The position numbers and the translations under genes were made by a program. Positions 1-5,207 of a stretch of 6,380 nucleotides of DNA are shown here, piece by piece. Numbering within the stretch: the stretch's first letter is position 1; every line of letters starts with the position of its first letter. Location of the stretch: NCBI GenBank assembly GCA_021817025.1, contig JAKAWF010000203.1:1-6380 (forward strand), read 5' to 3'. A model generated the notes under the pieces. It had not been told where the DNA came from. It did no database searches and saw only the letters and a program-made list of their open reading frames with translations. Origin of the DNA: a bacterium (GTDB taxonomy: Bacteria > Chloroflexota > Dormibacteria > UBA8260 > Bog-877).

Positions 1-1348
1 TGATGGGCCGGTGGGCGGCGCCGTCCGGACCGATGTACTCGAGGTCGAACCGCTCGGGCTCGTTGAAGTCGAACTGGACAGTGCTGCACTGCCAGCGGCG
101 CCCCATGGCGTCCCGGATGTGAATATCCACCTTGGGACCGTAGAAGGCGCCCTCCCCGGGGTTGACCTTGAACTCCATGCCTCGCCTCCGAAGGGCGCGG
201 TCCAGGGCGGCCTCGGCCAGCTCCCACATCCGATCCTCCCCAGCTGCCTTGGCCGGCTTGGTGCTGAGGTCCACCTCCAACTCCTTGAAGCCGAACCTCG
301 AGAGCATCTCCGAGGCCAGCTCCAGCACCCCCACGATCTCCTCCTCGGCCTGCTCCTCGGTGCAGAAGATGTGGGCGTCGTCCTGGGTGATCCCCCGGAC
401 CCGCAGCAGCCCGTGCAGAGTCCCACTGCGCTGGAAGCGGTAGACCGAGGCGATCTCGGCCAGCCTGAGCGGGAGCTCGCGGTAGCTGCGGGGACGTGAG
501 CGGTAGATGAGGATGTGAAAGGGGCAGCTCATCGGCTTCACCCGGTAGCGGTCTCCCTCGACAGCGATCGGCCCGTACATCTCGTCCGCGAAGAAGCCGA
601 GATGGCCGCTCACCTCCCAGAGGCGCTCCCGGGCCAGGTGCGGGGTGTACACGAGCTGGTAGCCGGCGCGCTGGTGCTCACGCCGCCAGTAGTCCTCCAT
701 GACCGTCCGCACCACGGCCCCTCGGGGATGCCAGAGCACGAGTCCTCCGCCCAGCTCCTCGGGGAGCGAGAAAAGGTCCAGCTCCCGCCCCAAGCGGCGG
801 TGGTCGCGCTGCCGGGCCATCTCGACCCTCTGCAGGTACTCCTCCAGCTCCGAGGCACTGGGGAAGGCGGTGCCGTAGACCCGCTGCAGCATGGGCTGGC
901 TCTCGTCCCCGTGCCAGTAGGCCCCCGCCGTGTGGAGCAAGCGGAAGGCGGGGATTTGAGAGGCGCGCCCTACATGAGGCCCGCGGCAGAGGTCGAAGAA
1001 GTCGCCCGTCCGGTAGCAGGTGATGAGCTCCCCCTCGGGGATCCTCTCGATCAGCTCCACCTTGAAGCGCTGGGAGCGGCGGTTGAACTCCAGGAGGGCG
1101 GCATCCCGATCCACCTCCAACCGCTCGTACGCGGGGTCGCGGCCCTGGATCTCCCGCATGCGCTGCTCGATGTTGGGGAGATCGGAGTCGCTGATCCTGG
1201 CCCCCTCGGGCAACAGGAAGTCGTAGTAGAAGCCCTCCTCGATAGCCGGGCCGATGGCGTACTCCGCGCCCGGGAACAGCTCACAGACCGCCGCCGCCAT
1301 GAGGTGGGCGGCGCTGTGGCGCAGCACGTCCAGATCAACTCCTGCCAT
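1..1348 (-). CDS. thrS: Threonyl-tRNA synthetase, TGS-less, 3' end beyond the window
   Basis: Class II synthetase that charges tRNA-Thr with threonine in the cytoplasm. About 449 residues lie in the window; motif 3 and the anticodon-binding domain fall past the left edge. The editing domain is intact: HSAAH gives H11 and H15, and DLCRGPH gives C121 and H125, matching the E. coli editing residues at an offset of about 62. In the catalytic core KPMSCPFH carries zinc ligand C275 and QDDAHIF carries H326; GEGAFYGPKVDIH and WQCSTVQFDF follow near the left edge. The usual N-terminal TGS domain (about 60 residues) is absent, and a tRNA gene 74 bases upstream leaves no room for it. I chose ATG at 1348, which has GAGG four bases upstream; an in-frame ATG at 1360 would add four residues. 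The family assignment is certain; whether this is the main or a second ThrRS cannot be seen. Confidence 0.96.
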   Translation of the reverse strand, partial: MAGVDLDVLRHSAAHLMAAAVCELFPGAEYAIGPAIEEGFYYDFLLPEGARISDSDLPNIEQRMREIQGRDPAYERLEVDRDAALLEFNRRSQRFKVELIERIPEGELITCYRTGDFFDLCRGPHVGRASQIPAFRLLHTAGAYWHGDESQPMLQRVYGTAFPSASELEEYLQRVEMARQRDHRRLGRELDLFSLPEELGGGLVLWHPRGAVVRTVMEDYWRREHQRAGYQLVYTPHLARERLWEVSGHLGFFADEMYGPIAVEGDRYRVKPMSCPFHILIYRSRPRSYRELPLRLAEIASVYRFQRSGTLHGLLRVRGITQDDAHIFCTEEQAEEEIVGVLELASEMLSRFGFKELEVDLSTKPAKAAGEDRMWELAEAALDRALRRRGMEFKVNPGEGAFYGPKVDIHIRDAMGRRWQCSTVQFDFNEPERFDLEYIGPDGAAHRPI

Positions 1349-1401
1349 CTGACCTCGCATTCTAGGGGGGCGCTCCGATCTGGGGATGGACGAGCGGCAG
1401 C

Positions 1402-1407
1402 TATAAT
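1402..1407 (+). promoter_or_regulatory. -10 box of the tRNA-Val promoter
   Basis: A perfect TATAAT lies 14 bases before the first base of the tRNA, placing a start point near 1414. No recognisable -35 hexamer sits 16-18 bases upstream, where the sequence is about TCTGGG. It lies in the 73-base divergent space shared with thrS, whose own promoter I cannot identify. Confidence 0.55.
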
Positions 1408-1421
1408 CCGAACCCTCCGGC

Positions 1422-1498
1422 GGGCGCATAGCTCAGGTGGTTAGAGCGCTACCCTGACACGGTAGAGGCCCCAGGTTCGACTCCTGGTGCGCCCACCA
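1422..1498 (+). tRNA. tRNA-Val, anticodon GAC, CCA encoded
   Basis: A complete cloverleaf can be read. The acceptor stem GGGCGCA pairs with TGCGCCC; the D stem is GCTC/GAGC; the anticodon stem CTACC/GGTAG encloses CTGACAC, so bases 34-36 are GAC (valine, codons GUC and GUU); the variable loop has five bases; the T stem CCAGG/CCTGG encloses TTCGACT. Discriminator A and an encoded CCA end the gene. It is divergent from thrS and ends 40 bases before the next plus-strand gene. A small inverted repeat (CCTGCC at 1499-1504, GGCAGG at 1513-1518) follows directly but lacks a T tract, so termination there is doubtful. Confidence 0.97.
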
Positions 1499-1538
1499 CC
1501 TGCCGACCTCCGGGCAGGGGGGCGGCTGAGGCACCAAA

Positions 1539-2204
1539 ATGGCTCCGGACAATGCGGCGGGATCACTGGACGACCACGTCTGGGGGCTGGCTCACTCGGA
1601 ACGGGCTGCGCTTGCGGACGACCTGTCCTCCCTCAGTGCCGAGCAATGGCGGCACGCCACCCTGTGCCAACGGTGGGACGTCGAGCAGGTAGTCGCCCAC
1701 CTCACCGCCGCGGCAAGCCTGACCCAGTGGCGATGGCTGCGCAGCATGGTCGGCGCACGCTTCAGCGCCGATGTGCACAATCAGCGTCGGCTGGCCGAGC
1801 ACCTGGGAGAGTCCCCGGCCGAGACCCTGGCCCGGTTTCGCTCCGTGATCGGGAGCCGTACCGCCCCCTCCCGGCACACCCCGGCCTACCTCGGGGAGGT
1901 CGTCGTGCACGCCCAGGACATCCGTCAGCCGCTGGGGCTGCCCCGGGTCCCAGCCGTCGACGCGCTGACGCCCGTGGCTGAGTTCTTCGCCCGACGCAAC
2001 TTCGCGGTGCCCAGCCGTACCGCCGCCGCCGGCCTTCGACTGCGTGCTGACGATGGCCCCTTCGCCAGCGGCACCGGGCCGCTGGTCTCCGGCTCCACCC
2101 TAGCCCTGGTGATGAGCATGGCCGGCCGCTCTCCATACCTGGACCACCTGGACGGACCGGGTGTGCCGATTCTGCGCGCCCGCGTCACCGGCGGGGAAGC
2201 CTGA
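1539..2204 (+). CDS. Maleylpyruvate isomerase family mycothiol-dependent enzyme (DinB-like fold)
   Basis: Product of 221 residues resembling the actinobacterial mycothiol-dependent maleylpyruvate isomerase/DinB_2 family: metal-binding four-helix proteins that use mycothiol for isomerisation or thiol transfer. Visible features are the N-terminal helix with WRHATLCQRWDVEQVVAHL (residues 37-55), where H54 is the expected first metal ligand, and LGEVVVHAQDIRQPLG (118-133), where E120 and H124 form the family's E-x3-H pair. The C-terminal part ends with a short segment resembling the family's GRSPYLDHLDGPGVPIL. The ATG at 1539 is supported by GAGG seven bases upstream. It stands alone, after tRNA-Val and converging on a pseudogene. 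The substrate is unknown: most family members are not true maleylpyruvate isomerases, and no aromatic-degradation genes are nearby. Confidence 0.88.
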   Translation: MAPDNAAGSLDDHVWGLAHSERAALADDLSSLSAEQWRHATLCQRWDVEQVVAHLTAAASLTQWRWLRSMVGARFSADVHNQRRLAEHLGESPAETLARFRSVIGSRTAPSRHTPAYLGEVVVHAQDIRQPLGLPRVPAVDALTPVAEFFARRNFAVPSRTAAAGLRLRADDGPFASGTGPLVSGSTLALVMSMAGRSPYLDHLDGPGVPILRARVTGGEA

Positions 2205-2333
2205 ACGGCGGCACCCGCGAACGCCCCAGAGCCCCGAGCACCCCCCCTCCTCCCGGCACCGGCCCTGTCTTTCGCCGCCTGGGGACATCCTCGCCGTGGC
2301 TCGGCGCGAAGCGCCTCATCACCGCGACCAGTG
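2205..2333. other. Convergent intergenic spacer with a small hairpin
   Basis: About 130 bases between the end of the isomerase-family gene and the end of the decayed PEP-utilising gene. The only structure I see is a short GGCGC-GAA-GCGCC hairpin at 2303-2315, without a T tract. It could act as a weak bidirectional transcription barrier, but nothing in the sequence proves it. Confidence 0.3.
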
Positions 2334-3005
2334 TCACCATGGCTGCGCGCAGCTCAGTGGCCCCGGAAACCACCGCACTGATTCAACCTTGACGAAACCT
2401 CCTCCTCCATCAACTGTCACCCGTTTGCCATCCTGGAGACCAGATGTGGCGTCGCGGGTCGCGGCGACAGCGCGGAGGCCTTACTCACGAGCAACCAGCG
2501 AGGCGTGCGCCGCGAGGCTGTCCCCATCGGTGACGACGGCGGCAGTTCTGTCGAAGAGCGGTGTCCACGCTGGCACTTTTGCCTGCGCGACCAACACACC
2601 GCCCTCCTGATATCGTTCTAGGTCCTCGAGCCACCGGGCCGCTCGGAAAGGGACGGACGTGCGTCCGGGGCTGACAGGCTCGCCGTGCAGTGAACCCTTG
2701 CTGGGACCGGCAGTCGGATGACAGGTCTCCAGACTTCCCAGCATTCGCCTGAGGATCTTTGGCTCCCCGAGGGCAAGCGGGGGGGCGAGGCGCCGCTGGC
2801 CCGCCCATGTTCATCGTCCTTGCGCCACCTTCGCTTGCGGGTCGTGGGGCTCGCCCCTCAACGCCGTGCGAAGCTCGGGGAAAGTTGGGAACTATGCGTC
2901 GCCTGCGCGGCCGCGGACTTGCGCCTCCACGGGCCTCGTCCCGGGACGGAGCACGCAGCGACGCACGGCAGGTCCGCCGAGGAGGAGCGCCGCTACGTCA
3001 GCAGA
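2334..3005 (-). pseudogene. Decayed PEP-utilising enzyme, C-terminal swivel (mobile) domain
   Basis: One minus-strand frame can be read through three internal stops (TAG at 2892-2894, TGA at 2811-2813, TAA at 2481-2483) and still resembles the C-terminus of pyruvate-water dikinase or rifampin-phosphotransferase-like enzymes. In order: FPELRTALRGEP, QRRLAPPLALGEP, a variable linker, GSLHGEPVSPGRTS, GGVLVAQAKVPAWTPLF, then AAVVTDGDSLAAHASLVARE with the swivelling phospho-histidine at 2505-2507. After the TAA the frame continues with GLRAVAATRDATSGLQDGKR and VTVDGGGGFVKVES, as relatives do. The TAA falls where relatives have the Tyr of AREYGIPAV, a single-base nonsense change. The ATP-grasp and remaining N-terminal parts are missing. 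Upstream of about 2895 the resemblance is weak, so the left limit of homology is approximate. The longest intact piece (87 codons, 2481-2744) could still be translated but would be a fragment. Confidence 0.82.
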
Positions 3006-3530
3006 TCAGCTCGTCCGGCACTCGTAGAACGGGGCGAGAGTACAAGGCAGACAGCGCTTCGAGGTCGTCGGCGGCGCAGCTGGCAGCGATCGCGCCAAGT
3101 AGGTCGTCATAGTCGTCGCCGGCCCTCCCCTGGCAGGCGTCCTCCATGCGCCCCCACACGTCCCAGGGAAGCATCTCCACCTTGTTCAGCTAGGCCAGGC
3201 CCTTGACCAGGTTGCCCCGGATCTCACCGGGCCCCAGTTCCCGGTGCCAAACACTTAGAACGTGTCGGCGTCGATGGCCCCTCGCCGGAAAGCGTTCCAC
3301 GCCTCGGCACCAGTCAAAAACTCATCAGGCCGGAGATCTTCGAGATGTTCGACCCTCGACTGGGCGGCTACTTCTGGGTCAACCCGTACCCAACGCCCGC
3401 TGCTACCTCGGAACTCGGTGATCCAGTGGTCGAAGCGCTGGCCGGGCTGGAAGTAGGTGGCGAAGTCGCAGCGGACCCAGGCCGGGATCCACCCGGCACC
3501 AACACGATGGGACCAGCCGGGTGCGGCCGC
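2998..3530 (-). pseudogene. Decayed transglutaminase-like protein, N-terminus lost
   Basis: The first segment, about 3494 to 3255, reads GWIPAWVRCDFATYF, then FDHWITEF (His at 3426-3428), then GRWVRVDPE (Asp at 3378-3380), then FLTGAEAWNAFRRG. This is the transglutaminase-like pattern with the His and Asp of the Cys-His-Asp triad. It hits TAA at 3255-3257 and continues to about 3235, where the frame must change by one base in a G/C run. The second frame gives EIRGNLVKGLA, TAG (3190-3192), then LNKVEMLPWDVWG and ALYSRPVLRVPDELIC before TGA at 2998. The catalytic Cys half is missing; its place is taken by the 3' end of the acetyltransferase gene. So there are two nonsense codons, one frameshift and a 5' truncation. 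The family is recognised from remembered motif order; the gene's original partner and role are unknown. Confidence 0.75.
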
Positions 3531-3532
3531 GA

Positions 3533-4150
3533 CTACCGCTGGCCCGCACCGTCCAGCTCCAGTGGCTCCAGGCGGTAGATGGCCATCGGCCGGTCGTGCG
3601 GCTCAGTGGCGAGTGCACGTATGGACTGCAATCGGAAGCCGTTCTTCTCGAGGACCCTCCGGGAGGCGGCGTTCGCCGCCTCGGGCGCGATCAACATCCC
3701 GGCGCCGCGATGATGGCGCCCCACCTCCTGGGCCAAAGCGGCGATCATCGCCGTCCCCAATCCGCGGCCCAATAGGTCCACGACGCCGATGGCGTAGTCG
3801 GCCCCCACCTCACCGTCCTCGGCCCCAACCGCCTCGGCCTCCGTCGGGTAGTCCTCCCACCGATACCACTGGCACCACCCCACGGGCCGCCCGCCAAACG
3901 AGACCGTGCACAGTTTGGTGGCTGAACTGGCCCCCTCCTTCAGCCTCGCGCGCAGCTGTGCCAACTCCCTCTCAGCCGTCGAGTCCGGCGTCCACCAGCG
4001 CGCCACGTGGGGCTCACGCAGCCACATTCCAACCGCTGGGAGGTCTTCGAGTGTCATCGGCCGGAGATTCACCACGGAGGGCACCGGCTCGAGACTACAG
4101 CGTCCGGGCAGCGCCAGCACCGGAGCGGCTGCCCCAGGCCAATGGAGCAC
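3533..4150 (-). CDS. GNAT acetyltransferase, AAC(6')-like
   Basis: Product of up to 205 residues in the GNAT superfamily, which moves acetyl from acetyl-CoA to an amine. It reads like the aminoglycoside 6'-N-acetyltransferase subgroup: NLRPMTLEDLPAVGMWLREP (28-47), VARWWTPD (49-56), GGRPVGWCQWYRW (86-98), the acetyl-CoA pyrophosphate loop LGRGLGTAMI (127-136), then APEAANAASRRVLEKNGF (155-172). GTG at 4150 has AGGGA six bases upstream; starting instead at GTG 4075 or 4072 would give about 180 residues, closer to usual family length, but without a visible ribosome site. It is complete and lacks internal stops, unlike the two decayed genes immediately downstream on the same strand, which may once have shared its transcript. 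Related proteins also acetylate siderophore precursors, so drug resistance is not shown. Confidence 0.87.
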   Translation of the reverse strand: MLHWPGAAAPVLALPGRCSLEPVPSVVNLRPMTLEDLPAVGMWLREPHVARWWTPDSTAERELAQLRARLKEGASSATKLCTVSFGGRPVGWCQWYRWEDYPTEAEAVGAEDGEVGADYAIGVVDLLGRGLGTAMIAALAQEVGRHHRGAGMLIAPEAANAASRRVLEKNGFRLQSIRALATEPHDRPMAIYRLEPLELDGAGQR

Positions 4151-4313
4151 ATGGCATCCCTGGCCGTGATCTCGAAGGACCGCGCCCCAGGCGAGCCCGG
4201 TGCCGCTTCTGAGAACCGCGCCCTACGTCACCCTCTCTTACGGCCAAGCCCCTCCCCTCCCCTCCGGAAGAAGGGAAGTGGTTCCGGGGCCAGGCCCGCG
4301 TCGGCAGCGGTCC

Positions 4314-4477
4314 CCAACCGGTCTGGGGCCCCGGTTGGCCAGGCCGGGGCCGCACTTGTTCCGGCTCGACCGAGCCGGGATGCGGGCCGTCCGGCGGTCG
4401 CCGGCCCGACCCTTCTGGTCGATCTCCTTCCCTAGAAGCGGTTCGCCTGACATGGTCCCGGGACCGGGCTCGGTCCC
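4314..4477. repeat. Cluster of perfect GC-rich inverted repeats
   Basis: Four perfect stems lie within about 165 bases: CCAACCGG (4314-4321) with CCGGTTGG (4331-4338), nine-base loop; CCGGCTCG (4361-4368) with CGAGCCGG (4371-4378), two-base spacer; GGGCCG (4384-4389) with CGGCCC (4402-4407); and GGGACCG (4460-4466) with CGGTCCC (4471-4477), four-base loop. The last overlaps the 12-base palindrome GGTCCCGGGACC (4454-4465), so two structures compete. None is followed by a T tract. They may be a structured leader, operator sites or a REP-like element; high GC alone makes some stems likely. Confidence 0.5.
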
Positions 4478-4645
4478 GCGCCGGCATGTGCTCCTGCCCC
4501 TGGGCGGACGGAGTGCCCGCCTCTGAGGCCCCGCGCGGACTTCCACCGGGGGCCTGCTTGTCCACACCCGAAGTGGGGAAAAAGAGGATAAACCGGGTCC
4601 GGGCAGCGGCCACGAAATCCCTAAATTTCTGAGCCTTTTTCGGCA

Positions 4646-4676
4646 TTGACAGCGGGCCTTAAGGAGGGCTTAACAT
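4646..4676 (+). promoter_or_regulatory. Candidate promoter (TTGACA / TAACAT) of the zinc-finger gene
   Basis: A perfect -35 hexamer TTGACA at 4646-4651 is followed after 19 bases by TAACAT at 4671-4676, which keeps the important TA---T bases of a -10 box. Transcription would start about 7-9 bases on, at 4683-4685, exactly where the in-frame GTG at 4685 lies. This arrangement is typical of leaderless actinobacterial genes. A 17-base spacing would give the poorer CTTAAC. Confidence 0.4.
4661..4668 (+). promoter_or_regulatory. Strong Shine-Dalgarno-like AAGGAGGG, serving an out-of-frame ATG
   Basis: AAGGAGGG stands six bases before ATG at 4675, an ideal initiation site. That ATG is in a different frame from the cysteine-bearing protein; its own frame gives a Pro/Arg-rich sequence that looks like a shifted reading. 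Either the site is fortuitous, or a one-base indel or frameshift joins it to the real frame. Confidence 0.45.
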
Positions 4677-4684
4677 GGGGCCCC

Positions 4685-4960
4685 GTGACTCCTTCCCGCA
4701 GCCCCCGCCCACCCCGCATCTGTGCCCGCGCCGGGTGCGGCGCCGCGGTCAAGAAGCCAACCGCCCGGTACTGCAGCGTGGCCTGCTCCGCGCAGGACCC
4801 GGAGAGGCGGGCCCGGCTCCGGGAGCGGGCGCGCTGCGGACGGATTCTGCCCCTGGCACGCCAGCTCCCCCTGGACTTCGACGGAGAGGAGCAGCGGATC
4901 GCGGCCCTGGCCGGAGCCCGGGAGGAGGTTCCGCAGGGGCTCGCGCGCTGGGCCGTCTGA
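4685..4960 (+). CDS. Small four-cysteine zinc-finger protein, unknown function
   Basis: Product of 91 residues when started at GTG 4685. The N-terminal half carries ICARAGCGAAV (C13, C18) and RYCSVACS (C30, C34), a C-x4-C...C-x3-C pattern that suggests one bound zinc, as in short FCS/MYM-like fingers. A strongly basic helix with DPERRARLRERAR follows, then an acidic tail with LPLDFDGEEQRIAALAGARE. Codons past the cysteines end mostly in G or C and the tail is well-formed protein, so this frame is the coding one. The start is unclear: GTG 4685 would suit a leaderless transcript from the TAACAT box; TTG 4646 would add 13 residues but overlaps the -35-like hexamer; the ATG with the best ribosome site (4675) is out of frame. 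It ends three bases before the convergent zinc-ribbon gene. A nucleic-acid-binding role is only a guess. Confidence 0.65.
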   Translation: MTPSRSPRPPRICARAGCGAAVKKPTARYCSVACSAQDPERRARLRERARCGRILPLARQLPLDFDGEEQRIAALAGAREEVPQGLARWAV

Positions 4961-4963
4961 GGC

Positions 4964-5146
4964 TCAGGAGATCGCGGTCCGGGGGCGGACCATGGCCTCG
5001 GCGGTCCGGATGTCGGCGGCGGTGACGGTGACGCGCAGGCTTTGCTCGCAGTGGTGGCAGATCAGGTGGAAGGTGGTGGGCCGAGGGATATCTCGTTCCA
5101 CCTCCTGTCGGAAGCCACAGGCCTCGCAGCTCACCACCGCACGCAT
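4964..5146 (-). CDS. Small CxxC/CxxC zinc-ribbon protein, unknown function
   Basis: Product of 60 residues. SCEACGF (C7, C10) and LICHHCEQ (C30, C33) form two CxxC knuckles 19 residues apart, a classic zinc ribbon, here probably of the small stand-alone kind found in many actinobacterial genomes. The rest reads as beta strands (SLRVTVTAADI) and a short basic tail. ATG at 5146 gives a compact domain but has no ribosome site; GTG at 5203, in the same frame, would add 19 residues and begin just after the exporter's stop, also without a clear site. It lies 61 bases downstream of the exporter gene on the same strand, so co-transcription is likely. The stop is three bases from that of the convergent zinc-finger gene. 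No partner or target can be named. Confidence 0.72.
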   Translation of the reverse strand: MRAVVSCEACGFRQEVERDIPRPTTFHLICHHCEQSLRVTVTAADIRTAEAMVRPRTAIS

Positions 5147-5207
5147 GGTGCCATTGAAGTGCGAGGAGGCGAGGTGAGCGCCACCGCCAACGGACTGCCA
5201 CACGCCG

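Larger units (their letters stand above)
4151..4684. other. Long gene-free region rich in GC hairpins
   Basis: About 530 bases between divergent genes. Open frames on both strands are dominated by Arg, Pro, Gly and Ser and show no recognisable motif, so I call none of them. The middle third holds clustered inverted repeats (listed separately). The right end turns AT-richer (about 4575-4650), including a GAAAT/ATTTC inverted repeat at 4614-4629, as expected for a promoter region serving the plus-strand zinc-finger gene. It should also contain the promoter of the acetyltransferase at its left end, which I could not pinpoint. Confidence 0.55.

Noticed and set aside
1361..1421. A T-box riboswitch upstream of thrS
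   Set aside because: The space to the tRNA gene is too short and no T-box sequence or terminator/antiterminator pair is visible.
11..1444. Long plus-strand open frames across the left part, up to 309 codons
   Set aside because: They lie antisense to thrS, whose minus-strand translation carries unmistakable synthetase motifs; the plus frames have no motif and arise from high GC.
1499..1518. Intrinsic terminator after tRNA-Val
   Set aside because: CCTGCC/GGCAGG can pair, but a G run rather than a T tract follows it.
2161..3206. Plus-strand open frames of 117-162 codons across the decay zone
   Set aside because: Arg/Pro/Ser-rich and without motifs; the opposite strand shows real enzyme homology despite stops.
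2334..3530. Stop-codon recoding or readthrough rather than pseudogenes
   Set aside because: All three stop types occur internally, a frameshift and missing catalytic parts are also present, and intact neighbours use TAG and TGA as normal stops.
3457..4212. Plus-strand frame of 251 codons over the acetyltransferase
   Set aside because: Almost entirely Arg, Pro and Ser; it is the antisense shadow of the GNAT gene.
4095..4646. Minus-strand frame of 183 codons in the gene-free region
   Set aside because: No recognisable domain, low-complexity composition after the first 30 codons, overlap with the acetyltransferase start and no ribosome site; kept only as a remote possibility.
4675..5025. Protein from the ATG with the strong Shine-Dalgarno site
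   Set aside because: Its sequence is a Pro/Arg/Gly-rich shifted reading of the cysteine-bearing frame and runs into the convergent gene.
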